The notes beneath the pieces are model-generated. The model was given only the letters and a program-made list of their open reading frames with translations, searched no databases and had not been told where the DNA came from. Source: Fabrea salina (taxonomy: Eukaryota; Ciliophora; Heterotrichea; Heterotrichida; Fabreidae). From it: a stretch of 64,000 nucleotides of DNA. The stretch lies in assembly GCA_022984795.1 (NCBI GenBank), contig JALIHJ010000011.1:186001-250000 (forward strand), given 5' to 3'. The position numbers and the translations under genes are program-made. Of the stretch, positions 9,395 through 17,899 are shown piece by piece. Positions within the stretch are counted from its first letter, which is position 1; each line of letters starts with the position of its first letter.

Positions 9395-12300
9395 ATGAAA
9401 ACCCGTACTGCAAAGGTTTTGATGATAGTCTTTTTGGTAGTAGGGCTCCTCATCCTTGCTGCTGGCATAATCGTGCCTATCATAATCCTCAACTCCATTA
9501 ACGACAATCTAGACAATTTATGGATGAGTCCTGATAGTTACGAAACATGGGGCCTCACTCCGGGTAAAAGTGACTCTAAAGTGGTTACCTCCTTCAAGAT
9601 ATTCAATTACACTAACCCTGAGGAAATCCTTTTGGGCGCTAAGCCTGTTTTGGTGGAATTACCAGAAAAACCTTTCCAAGAGCACACCAAATACAAAAAC
9701 TGGTACTACACTGACGAAAACGGGAATAACTTTGGTCAAGAAGACGGAACTGACCTTGTTGCTTACAACTACCAGCTGGACTACGTTCCTTTAAAGAACA
9801 ACGGAACTTACATCAATGAAAGCACCCCTGTGACTTCTTTTAACGTGCCGCTTTATCTAACTTTTCTGGGGCTTACTAACAACCAACCTCCTCTGTACGT
9901 TGTGCCTAACCTTTATGACGTTGTCATGGCTTTCGAAAACGACCTTCCTGACATGGTGATTGCTTATGGCATATATAAAAATTACTTGGAAAATAGCACT
10001 AGTGTGGAAGAAAAACTTGAAAAAAACGACGGACTGGAAAAAACACTAGCAGAAAAGCTAGTGGGGGATAGTACTTACGGCTGGGGAAGTTGGAAGTCCT
10101 TGCGAAAGTGGGTGACTTCTATTTTTGAGTACAGAAAAACCAAAAGTATTTGGAACGGTGCTTTCGAAAACATTATGGACTACTTTGACAACGTTAATGA
10201 GTTAAAAGGATTGTTGCATGACAACAGCACCTTCAGTAATTGGGTAGATGAAGCTATAAGTGATATAAAAACTACTTGCAATATTTCCACTTTTGACCGA
10301 AGTGAACTAGCCAGCATTCAGTGGTCAACTGCTTTGGTGACTAGAAACCTTCCGTTTGGCTTAGGACCAGTTAATGGTACCCAAACAGCCCCTTTCCCTT
10401 CGTTTCTTGCTATGAATGAGACTTTTAACTTTCTTCCCGAAATTCCTTTTCTACTAAAGTACTTAAAGTTGCCAGAAGCTGACTATACTCAAAAAGCCTC
10501 CAAACTGCTTGAGTATTGCTTGACTTACCCCAAAAATAACACTCAGTCCATGCTCAACATCAACAACATTGCCAACTTCTTCATAAATTGGCTTAGTTGC
10601 GAAAAAAATAAGACTCGCCAAGAAAAAGAGGCTTGCCAACAACTAGAGCGTGACTATGGTCTTAATCAAATCCAGTCGATGGGCTTATTTTACTACTTAG
10701 GATCCCTTGCTAACTTGCCCATAGAGTGGGAAGGCAACTATAGAATGACTGACGGGTACTCAATGATGCTTTCCAGGTGGACTAGGCGTTCCATTGTGAC
10801 TGAAACCAACCACTTGAGAAACGACGCTGTTTGGGGACTTTACTCTAAAATGCTATACTGCAACTACCAAAATGAATCCTTAAGCTGTGAAGACTTGGTT
10901 GGAACAAGCGCTAGCAAGGTTTGCAGTGATCCTACTATTGGCTGGTCAATAACAGACTCAGACACCTGGACTAACTTGGAAGTGTGGATTAAAGCTTCTA
11001 AGAAAGGCCCAGACTCATTGGAGTACCAAAGTATTTATGATTCTGGGTACCTAAGTAAGCAAGAGTTAACTGAAACTCTAGACAAATTTTCCAATGCTAC
11101 CTCTGAGATTGAAAAAACCGTTGCAGAGTTTTACGGGTGCTTAGGCAGGTGCACCTATGACGAGTTGTTTTTTATGCAGTGGGGAATGTCTAGTTTAACC
11201 TTGAACCTACCAGAGAATCTTACTCAGTGCGGAGTGAAATCCTCCAAAACTATGAAGGACTGGTACAAGTCAAGGTACCAAGTCCCTATTGAATGGACTT
11301 ACTACTCAGAGATCGAACTGTCTCCTTTTCTTGGAGAACAGTTCATTAACTACGAAGCGTTTTTAAACCCCACTCCACTTAGACTTTTCTACAACTACTA
11401 CTTCCTAGGAAACCTTACAAAGACTGCAGAGTTCTTTGGACTTCCCAACATTGACTTAGTGCCTATGCTTTACAACTACTTCACAAAAATCATTCCTGGG
11501 TTTTCGTTTTTCGTGACAGCTCCTTACAGCGAAGCTATCGTAAATAGAATAGACCCCTTTTTAAGTTTTGTCCACAACCTTAACTTCTACGAAGGAGGGT
11601 ACATAGCTGCAAATCCTAACACAACACTTGTGTCGCCTACTAGAGACACAATAGACACTCCTCCAGATGTTATGCACACTGGCAAAAGCGACAGCTCCGA
11701 CACAAGACTCTACTACAAGTACTATGGCTCGGAAATCCTCAACATGTACTCAAAAGGTCTAAATGCGTATGCAGAGGGCGGCCTTTCTGACCAGTACTTC
11801 GATATCTGGGCTGAAAACATAACTCTCAAAGGCACTGACGGGGGGTACTTCGGGCCTAGAGTTGACCAAGAAGACGAACTAAAAGTATTCATCAGCAGTA
11901 TACTAAGGTACGGGTCAATTGTTTACAAAGACAAAACTAAGTATGACGACCTGGACGTTTACCACTTTGTTTTGGATCCTGAAGACTTGAAGACTGAAGA
12001 AGAAGTTCCTGAAAACGCTAAGTTTTACCAACTCAAAAACGGGTTCAACGGGTTTATGAACATTACTGCACAGATAGGAGGGCCTTTCTTTCTGAGTTTG
12101 CCAAGGTGCTTGTACTGTGATGAAAAGGCTAAAGATATGATAGAATACTACGCTTACTCTGATTCTAACGAATCTTACCTTTCAACTAGAATTTACCCCC
12201 ACCAGTCTGACGGAGATTCCTATGCAGAAATTGAGCCTTTAACTGGTGTTTCAGTGGGACTTATGCTGCAACTTCAAACTTACGCTGGCATTTACAGAGA

Positions 12301-12604
12301 CTACTTTTTCAAAAACATTTACGAAACTGTTCCTGGAAAAGGGCTTTACATGCCTTACTATACACTTAGAAGATCTTCTAACTACACCCAGTCCCAGATA
12401 GACGACACTTTCAAAACACTAAAGTTAGCTTTAGCAGCTAAAAAGTGGGTGTTCTTTGGCGGAATAATAGGTGGGTCTGCTTTTATGCTAACGAGCATAA
12501 TGCTTGGGATTTACATATACAGGAAAAGAAAGTTTGGAGGGTGGAAGTCCCCAAGAACTTCTAAGGACTTTTCTGAAGAGCCTTTGACAAAAGAAGTTTA
12601 TTAA
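9395..12604 (+). CDS. expanded CD36/LIMP-2-family scavenger receptor
   Basis: A 1069-aa membrane protein of the CD36 family (lipid and particle receptors of plasma membrane or lysosome). Family signs: N-terminal TM at about 8-33, then FKIFNYTNPEEILLGAKP (the FxxxNxxEFxxGxKP-type start) and a C-terminal TM near 1013-1037 with a short cytosolic tail (SEEPLTKEVY). The luminal part holds many N-X-S/T sites and Cys. It is about double the usual 470-550 aa. The extra length includes at least three spaced segments with a related pattern: QWSTALVTRNLP, then IQSMGLFYYLGSLANLP, then QWGMSSLTLNLP. This points to internal duplication. Ligand unknown; phagocytic or lysosomal use is a guess. Confidence 0.88.
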   Translation: MKTRTAKVLMIVFLVVGLLILAAGIIVPIIILNSINDNLDNLWMSPDSYETWGLTPGKSDSKVVTSFKIFNYTNPEEILLGAKPVLVELPEKPFQEHTKYKNWYYTDENGNNFGQEDGTDLVAYNYQLDYVPLKNNGTYINESTPVTSFNVPLYLTFLGLTNNQPPLYVVPNLYDVVMAFENDLPDMVIAYGIYKNYLENSTSVEEKLEKNDGLEKTLAEKLVGDSTYGWGSWKSLRKWVTSIFEYRKTKSIWNGAFENIMDYFDNVNELKGLLHDNSTFSNWVDEAISDIKTTCNISTFDRSELASIQWSTALVTRNLPFGLGPVNGTQTAPFPSFLAMNETFNFLPEIPFLLKYLKLPEADYTQKASKLLEYCLTYPKNNTQSMLNINNIANFFINWLSCEKNKTRQEKEACQQLERDYGLNQIQSMGLFYYLGSLANLPIEWEGNYRMTDGYSMMLSRWTRRSIVTETNHLRNDAVWGLYSKMLYCNYQNESLSCEDLVGTSASKVCSDPTIGWSITDSDTWTNLEVWIKASKKGPDSLEYQSIYDSGYLSKQELTETLDKFSNATSEIEKTVAEFYGCLGRCTYDELFFMQWGMSSLTLNLPENLTQCGVKSSKTMKDWYKSRYQVPIEWTYYSEIELSPFLGEQFINYEAFLNPTPLRLFYNYYFLGNLTKTAEFFGLPNIDLVPMLYNYFTKIIPGFSFFVTAPYSEAIVNRIDPFLSFVHNLNFYEGGYIAANPNTTLVSPTRDTIDTPPDVMHTGKSDSSDTRLYYKYYGSEILNMYSKGLNAYAEGGLSDQYFDIWAENITLKGTDGGYFGPRVDQEDELKVFISSILRYGSIVYKDKTKYDDLDVYHFVLDPEDLKTEEEVPENAKFYQLKNGFNGFMNITAQIGGPFFLSLPRCLYCDEKAKDMIEYYAYSDSNESYLSTRIYPHQSDGDSYAEIEPLTGVSVGLMLQLQTYAGIYRDYFFKNIYETVPGKGLYMPYYTLRRSSNYTQSQIDDTFKTLKLALAAKKWVFFGGIIGGSAFMLTSIMLGIYIYRKRKFGGWKSPRTSKDFSEEPLTKEVY

Positions 12605-12697
12605 ATGGTTAACAATTAAGATTAACACTTCAAAAGCATAGCTGGTACAAGTACACTTGCTTAGAAACTAACTATTTATAAATATTCAAACGTTAAC
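12605..12697. other. short A/T-rich spacer
   Basis: About 93 bp between the CD36-like gene and the next gene, ending TTTATAAATATTCAAACGTTAAC before the ATG. No frame, RNA gene or repeat is visible; the TATAAATA-like string is a plausible core-promoter element. Confidence 0.3.
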
Positions 12698-14242
12698 ATG
12701 AAAAACGAGTCATCAGAAACCTTAAGGATTCTGGAGTCCTTAACTAAGTCAATCAGAAATATTGAAGAAAACAGAAGCCGAACTCCCAACCAAAACCCTA
12801 AAAGACTAGCAGGAGCAGGAGGTTCATACGCAGCTACTTTAAGAAAAAATCCACAGCACAGGTACTCCAACTCCCTCAGAGACATAGAAAGACGCCTTCA
12901 AGAAAGCGAAGCCTATCTGCACCAGCACACAGCCTTTTTAGAAAAGCGCCACAAAGTAAAACAAAGCCAAGACACTGAAAACATTCTGATGCAGCTGCAA
13001 ACAAGGGGTTTGGAACTTTTCCAACTAGAACAACAACTCACCTCCAAAGAAGACTCTGTTAACCAAACCCTAATAGAAGTCTCCCAAAAAGAACAAAAGA
13101 TTTCCAACGAAAAGTACGCTTTGAAGGCCAAGGAAAAAGAACTCAATCAACTGAAAAACTTCTATGAAAAAGAACTGAATCACATCCAAAAGAAACAACA
13201 AAGAAACATCTGTGAAGACTTAGTAAAAGAAGTAGTTTACAAAGCCTTTGGAGAAATCTACAGAAGGGACGAACTAATGCTTCTGAACAGAAAACAAGCT
13301 TGCCAAATCGCTTATGAAAAGATGAAAAAGTCTATAGACCAAGTTGAAGACCTTAAGAAAAAACTTCAACAAGAGGCTTTGAATGTAATCGACACCAAGT
13401 ACAAACTAGAACAAGAAGAAAAAGAAATACACTCCACACAGTCCCAAATAAAAACCCAGTCTAAACTAGCTCGCGAAGGAAAGTCCGAGCAGCTACTCCG
13501 TAAAAGAGAAGAAATGCTTAGGATCAAAGAACAAGCTTTCAACGAAAAACTCAAACAACTCCAGTCCAAAGAACAAGAACTCAAGGGTTCACTTACTCAG
13601 AGAACTCCTAAAAGCAAATCCCCTGTTAGAGTTTCTAAGTCCCCTGTTAGAGTTTCTAAGTCCCCTGTTAGTGTTTCTAAGTCGCCTGTAAGAGAAAACT
13701 CACTTAAAAAAAAAGAAATCGAACTTAAAGACAGGGAAAAACAAATTAAACTCAAAGAAGAAAAACTAAACCAAGAAATCCAGTCTTTAGAAGCCAGAAA
13801 AAAAGAAGTTTCCCAGCAGTGGTCGAGTTTAATCACTCGAATGGACAACATCCGCAAACTCGAAAACAAAGCTGAATCTGCAAAAGCCCAAGTTTCTGAA
13901 CAACAAAATGAGTTTATGAAGTTCAAACAAGAAGAAGAAGCTCGTTTAAGCACATGGGAAGCCTCTCTTAAAAACCAAGAAGCAACTCTGCAGTCTAGGA
14001 AGAAACAACTCCAACAAAAAGAACAAGAACTCAAAACCCGCGAAGAAGAACTAAAGACCAAAGAAGAAGAGCCCAGAATCCAGTCTGAAGAAATCTACGA
14101 CAGTCTTGCTAGTGACTTTGGAGACTTCACTGAAAAGTACCAAAAGAGACAGCAGTCCAGACTTAAGAACTACGAAGAACTCAACAAAGAAAAAAGGGAG
14201 ATATCAGAAAAACTTTCAAGCATTCTTTCTGAGTTAGGTTAA
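12698..14242 (+). CDS. coiled-coil protein with SPVRVSK repeats
   Basis: A 514-aa Glu/Lys/Gln-rich protein, predicted coiled coil from about 60 to 300 and 325 to 505, broken near 305-330 by four near-identical SPVRVSK units (a 21-nt tandem repeat). SP pairs in the linker could be proline-directed phosphorylation sites. Nothing identifies a family; a cytoskeletal or basal-body role is only suggested by composition. The next gene, also coiled coil, starts 16 bp after its stop. Start ATG follows AACGTTAAC. Confidence 0.8.
   Translation: MKNESSETLRILESLTKSIRNIEENRSRTPNQNPKRLAGAGGSYAATLRKNPQHRYSNSLRDIERRLQESEAYLHQHTAFLEKRHKVKQSQDTENILMQLQTRGLELFQLEQQLTSKEDSVNQTLIEVSQKEQKISNEKYALKAKEKELNQLKNFYEKELNHIQKKQQRNICEDLVKEVVYKAFGEIYRRDELMLLNRKQACQIAYEKMKKSIDQVEDLKKKLQQEALNVIDTKYKLEQEEKEIHSTQSQIKTQSKLAREGKSEQLLRKREEMLRIKEQAFNEKLKQLQSKEQELKGSLTQRTPKSKSPVRVSKSPVRVSKSPVSVSKSPVRENSLKKKEIELKDREKQIKLKEEKLNQEIQSLEARKKEVSQQWSSLITRMDNIRKLENKAESAKAQVSEQQNEFMKFKQEEEARLSTWEASLKNQEATLQSRKKQLQQKEQELKTREEELKTKEEEPRIQSEEIYDSLASDFGDFTEKYQKRQQSRLKNYEELNKEKREISEKLSSILSELG
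13616..13692 (+). repeat. 21-nt in-frame tandem repeat
   Basis: About 3.5 copies of a 21-nt unit (CCTGTTAGAGTTTCTAAGTC-like) encoding SPVRVSK. The first copies are almost identical in DNA, indicating recent duplication by slippage. Confidence 0.85.
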
Positions 14243-14258
14243 ATGTAATATAGTTAAC

Positions 14259-15272
14259 ATGGAAGCAGAAGTACTGGAAATAAAACTAGAAGACTCTAGG
14301 TCACTGGGCAGTTTAGCACTGAAGTCCTTTGAATTTAAGTTAAATGCTTCTTTTTTAACACGAGAAAAGTCTTTGAAAACTGAAAATAACCTTTTTGAAA
14401 ACCTGGAACCTGACTTTGGAGATACTAGTATACTGCAGGTTTCTGGGATTGGCAAACTAGACCATTCTCCTTTGTTTACTGAAGACTCTGGGTTTGAAAA
14501 CTTACTAGACAGTTTTGAAAGTCCTAAGTCGCCCTTAAACCAAACTGTGATCCTCCACAGTAAAAAATCTAGCTGCCACAAGTACCAAGAAGAGTTTTTA
14601 AGCAGACTAGAAGAGATGAGTCAAGAAGTAACTGAACTCAAAAAGCAAAAACTCAAGAAGTCTGAAGAAATCAAAAAGTTCAAAAGAAACATGGTGCTTA
14701 AAAGAGAGTCCCTTGAGAGCGAAAAAAAAGAACTACTTGAAAAAATCGAAAAATCCAAGAACTTCGCTCAAAACTACCAAAACAACAACTTTACTAGAGA
14801 GGACTTAGAAACTGAACTGAAACACCTCAGGATCAAAGAAGAAGAAACAAAGAAAGAACTTTCTAGACTCAAAAACTCAGTAGAAAGCATTCAGCAAGAA
14901 ATACACTCAGTAAGTTACCAGTCCAGGAACTCCAGAATCACCTCTAAAGTTATGCTAAAGTCTCTTGAAACCAAAATAAGCAGCCAAAAAACTAAGAACC
15001 TTTTGCTTGAACAAGAAATAAGTAAACTAGAAAACACTTCACTATTTAAAAACCTTCCTAATGAGTCAGATAAGTCAGTTGACTTAATAAAACAAAGTTT
15101 AAACAACAAGCTCCAAACTCTTTACAGCCAAAAACTAAGTTTCGAAAAAGAACTCAAGGCAATCCCAAACCCCAAAAACTGGGAAAACAGAAGAAGAATT
15201 CTTTTGCTAGAGCTTGAAATCGACCTACTCAATCCCAAGATTACTAAGTTAGAAAGCTTTTTGAATAAGTAA
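14259..15272 (+). CDS. coiled-coil protein of unknown function
   Basis: A 337-aa protein: an acidic, Ser/Phe-rich first 110 residues, then heptad-rich coiled coil (about 110-300) and a short C-terminal helical end (RRRILLLELEIDLLNP). No recognised domain. Its stop codon (15270-15272) touches the stop of the convergent PIERCE-like gene with no base between. It follows another coiled-coil gene on the same strand, but the two share no obvious sequence. Confidence 0.75.
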   Translation: MEAEVLEIKLEDSRSLGSLALKSFEFKLNASFLTREKSLKTENNLFENLEPDFGDTSILQVSGIGKLDHSPLFTEDSGFENLLDSFESPKSPLNQTVILHSKKSSCHKYQEEFLSRLEEMSQEVTELKKQKLKKSEEIKKFKRNMVLKRESLESEKKELLEKIEKSKNFAQNYQNNNFTREDLETELKHLRIKEEETKKELSRLKNSVESIQQEIHSVSYQSRNSRITSKVMLKSLETKISSQKTKNLLLEQEISKLENTSLFKNLPNESDKSVDLIKQSLNNKLQTLYSQKLSFEKELKAIPNPKNWENRRRILLLELEIDLLNPKITKLESFLNK

Positions 15273-15506
15273 TTAATTTATTTTATCCATCCAGTCTTTA
15301 CTGCCGTCTAGGAAAGGGTCAGTGTCTACTCTAGTGTTAAGTCCGTTGTTGCGCCACATTCCAGAATTCAGTAAGTGGTTTGTGAACTTGCCGTTTATTC
15401 CGTTCTTAGTTTCGTATTTTACCTCCTGAGCCCTTTCGCCGACCCTTGAGTTGGCAGTTTTGTAAAACAGTTGTTTGGCTCTTCTTTGAAACTCTTCTTC
15501 GTCCAT
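15273..15506 (-). CDS. PIERCE1/2-like microtubule inner protein
   Basis: A 77-aa protein. The stretch FYKTANSRVGERAQEV followed by KFTNHLLNSGMWRNNGLNT matches the PIERCE1/PIERCE2 (DUF4490) pattern, in which YxTSN..YGSR is followed by KFS..L..GMFRNN.LN. These small proteins sit in the lumen of axonemal doublet microtubules and help dock outer dynein arms. Human PIERCE1 is longer at the N terminus. A ciliary role suits a ciliate. The ATG faces that of phosphoglucomutase across 25 bp of A/T-rich DNA. Confidence 0.75.
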   Translation of the reverse strand: MDEEEFQRRAKQLFYKTANSRVGERAQEVKYETKNGINGKFTNHLLNSGMWRNNGLNTRVDTDPFLDGSKDWMDKIN

Positions 15507-15531
15507 TTCTAATTTCTAATACTCAGAAAAT

Positions 15532-17196
15532 ATGTCCACGATCCAGTCAGTCCAAACCACTCCTATTGCTGGTCAAAAACCTGGCACTTCTGGTGTGCGC
15601 AAAAAGGTTTCAGAGGTTTCCCAGCCCAACTACATTGAAAACTTCACTCAAGCTGTGTTCAACACTATCAAAGAAAAGGAGAACTTAGAAGGCTGCACAC
15701 TTGTGGTTGGTGGTGACGGAAGGTACTACAACAAAACTGCTATCCAAGCAATACTTAAAGTTGCAGCTGGGAACAAAGTAGGCAGAGTTTGGGTAGGCCA
15801 AAATGGAATACTGTCTACTCCTGCAGTGTCTGTGATCATTAGGGAAAGGGAAGCAGGAGTAGCTTTGGGAGGACTTATACTTACTGCCAGTCACAATCCA
15901 GGTGGCCCCGACCAGGATTTTGGAATCAAGTACAACTCCTCTAACGGAGGACCTGCTAACGAAGAACTGACTAACCGAATTTACGAGCATACTCTTAACA
16001 TACAGTCTTACTATGTTTCTGACTTGCCGGAAATAGACTTGAGTTCATTGGGGTCCAAGAGTTTTAACATTGAAGACAGGCAATTCACAGTTGAAGTTAT
16101 TGACTCAACTGAAGATTACGTGAAGAAGCTGCAGGGTATCTTTGACTTTGACTCCTTAAGGAGCTTCGTGGGTAGAGAAGACTTTAAAATGATTTACGAC
16201 TGCATGCACGGAGTTGCAGGGCCTTATGCTAGGAAAATAGTTGGAGAGCTCCTTGGAGTGGACTCTAGTTGCATTCTTAACTCAGAACCACTTGAGGACT
16301 TTGGAGGAGGCCACCCAGACCCCAACTTAGCTTATGCAGAGGACTTGGTTAAAGCTATGGGAATCGGCCAAGAAAAGTCTGGAAACTTCCCTAACTTTGG
16401 AGTTGCTAACGACGGAGACGCTGATAGAAACATGGTTTTAGGGTCCCAGTTCTTTGTGACTCCTTCTGACTCAGTAGCTTTGATAGCAGCTAACTCGGAA
16501 GCCATTCCTTACTTTAGAGAAGGCCTTAGAGGAGTAGCTAGAAGCATGCCTACAAGTGCTGCTGTTGACTGCGTTGCTCAAAAGCTAGGAATTGAGTGCT
16601 TTGAAGTTCCAACTGGCTGGAAGTTCTTTGGGAACTTAATGGACGCAGGAAGGTTGAGTTTGTGTGGAGAAGAAAGTTTCGGAACAGGGTCTGACCACAT
16701 CAGGGAAAAAGACGGCGTTTGGGCAGTTTTGGCTTGGCTAAGCATTCTTGAGTACAAAAACAGGAACTCAGACAGACTGGTTGGTGTGGAAGAAATAGTC
16801 AGAGCTCACTGGGCTGAGTTCGGGCGCCATTACTACATGAGGTACGACTATGAAAACGTGGACTCTGAAAAGGCAAACAACCTAATGAGGCACTTAGAAA
16901 GTAAGTTTGGAGAGTTCGAAGGAAAGGCAGACAACTTTGAATACAACGACCCAGTGGACGGGTCTGTGACAAAGAACCAAGGACTTAGGTTCATGACTAA
17001 CGAGTTCAGAGTGGTTTATAGGCTTTCTGGAACAGGGTCTGTTGGAGCTACTATCAGAGTGTACTATGAAAAATTTGAAAGGGAAAACTTTGACCTGAGC
17101 AATGAAGAAGCACTCCAAAGCATTGTTGATTGGTCTTTGGGCTTTTCAAACATCAACCAGATGGTTGAGAGAGAAGGCCCCACCGTAATTACTTAA
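15532..17196 (+). CDS. PGM1: phosphoglucomutase (PGM1/parafusin type)
   Basis: A 554-aa alpha-D-phosphohexomutase that interconverts glucose 1- and 6-phosphate in the cytosol. Visible motifs: substrate loop start TPIAGQKPGTSGVRKKV, active-site phosphoserine loop LTASHNPGG, metal loop NDGDADRN, sugar-binding loop CGEESFGTGSDHIREKDG, and the C-terminal phosphate-binding loop RLSGTGSVGATIRVY. All catalytic elements are present and length is normal for eukaryotic PGM1. In Paramecium and Tetrahymena a close paralogue, parafusin, is tied to exocytosis; the sequence alone does not tell which role applies here. Confidence 0.95.
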   Translation: MSTIQSVQTTPIAGQKPGTSGVRKKVSEVSQPNYIENFTQAVFNTIKEKENLEGCTLVVGGDGRYYNKTAIQAILKVAAGNKVGRVWVGQNGILSTPAVSVIIREREAGVALGGLILTASHNPGGPDQDFGIKYNSSNGGPANEELTNRIYEHTLNIQSYYVSDLPEIDLSSLGSKSFNIEDRQFTVEVIDSTEDYVKKLQGIFDFDSLRSFVGREDFKMIYDCMHGVAGPYARKIVGELLGVDSSCILNSEPLEDFGGGHPDPNLAYAEDLVKAMGIGQEKSGNFPNFGVANDGDADRNMVLGSQFFVTPSDSVALIAANSEAIPYFREGLRGVARSMPTSAAVDCVAQKLGIECFEVPTGWKFFGNLMDAGRLSLCGEESFGTGSDHIREKDGVWAVLAWLSILEYKNRNSDRLVGVEEIVRAHWAEFGRHYYMRYDYENVDSEKANNLMRHLESKFGEFEGKADNFEYNDPVDGSVTKNQGLRFMTNEFRVVYRLSGTGSVGATIRVYYEKFERENFDLSNEEALQSIVDWSLGFSNINQMVEREGPTVIT

Positions 17197-17221
17197 TTAA
17201 CCAAGCCAGTTTAAATATAAC

Positions 17222-17822
17222 TTAACTACTAAAAGCAAACCCACTAGTTTCTCTTAAATTCTCCCCGAAAGCAAAGTACCTTGGGTTAGCGTTTTCAACA
17301 GTGTTGTTTGAAAGGTTGGTTTCGTTTGTATTCAACGTGCTTCTCGGGAACACTTTTAATTTCTTCACCAGTTTGAAGCCAAGCAACTTTTTTAACAGAG
17401 TAATAAGTCACGGATATAAGAATCATACTAGAAACCAGACAGATGCACAGCAAAATTCCACTGTAAATTTTGTCTTCGACACTCACATCTTCGTCTAGCA
17501 TGTTGATGAACAGAAAATACCCAATTAGGTACAAAACGCTTTGGAGAGCTAACAGTAAGACAGGCAAAGCAAACTGGTAGCAGTCAGAGTCACCTCTAAG
17601 ATTGCATTGGCAAGACCTTTTGTATTCGACTGCTATTGAAAACGGAGCATTGCAGATCTCACACTTGATGTTTTGCAAATCCTGCGATAAAAGAATCCAA
17701 GTCTTCAAACAGTCAGAATGGACATACCTAACTGATCCTGTGCAATTGCAAGGAGCTATTAAGTCATCTCCACTTTCAAAACAAATCCTGCAAGTAGCTT
17801 CGGTGCCTATTTTTAGTTTCAT
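17222..17822 (-). CDS. membrane RING-CH (MARCH-type) E3 ligase, two exons
   Basis: About 194 aa after removing a 16-nt intron (17353-17368). The N terminus is a RING-CH finger: CRICFESGDDLIAPCNC, then HSDCLKTW and CEIC. Two hydrophobic segments follow, as in MARCH ubiquitin ligases, which act on membrane proteins. Without the intron the frame stops at 17295; with it, the frame runs on through TVFPRSTL to a tail ending GFAFSS and a TAA at 17222-17224. The ATG at 17820-17822 is chosen because homology starts right after it; the frame is open further upstream. It faces the kinase gene across 77 bp. Confidence 0.8.
17353..17368 (-). other. 16-nt spliceosomal intron
   Basis: GTGAAGAAATTAAAAG. Removing it switches to a frame that continues for about 40 more codons to a TAA close to the neighbouring gene. 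Its sequence fits the GTAAG...TAG consensus less well than the 15-nt introns, so it needs cDNA support. Confidence 0.55.
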
Positions 17823-17899
17823 TAATGTTGAAAACCCATTCGAATTATGATTAAAATATGTTGGCAGTAATATACTTAAATGCTTTAAATTAAAATATA

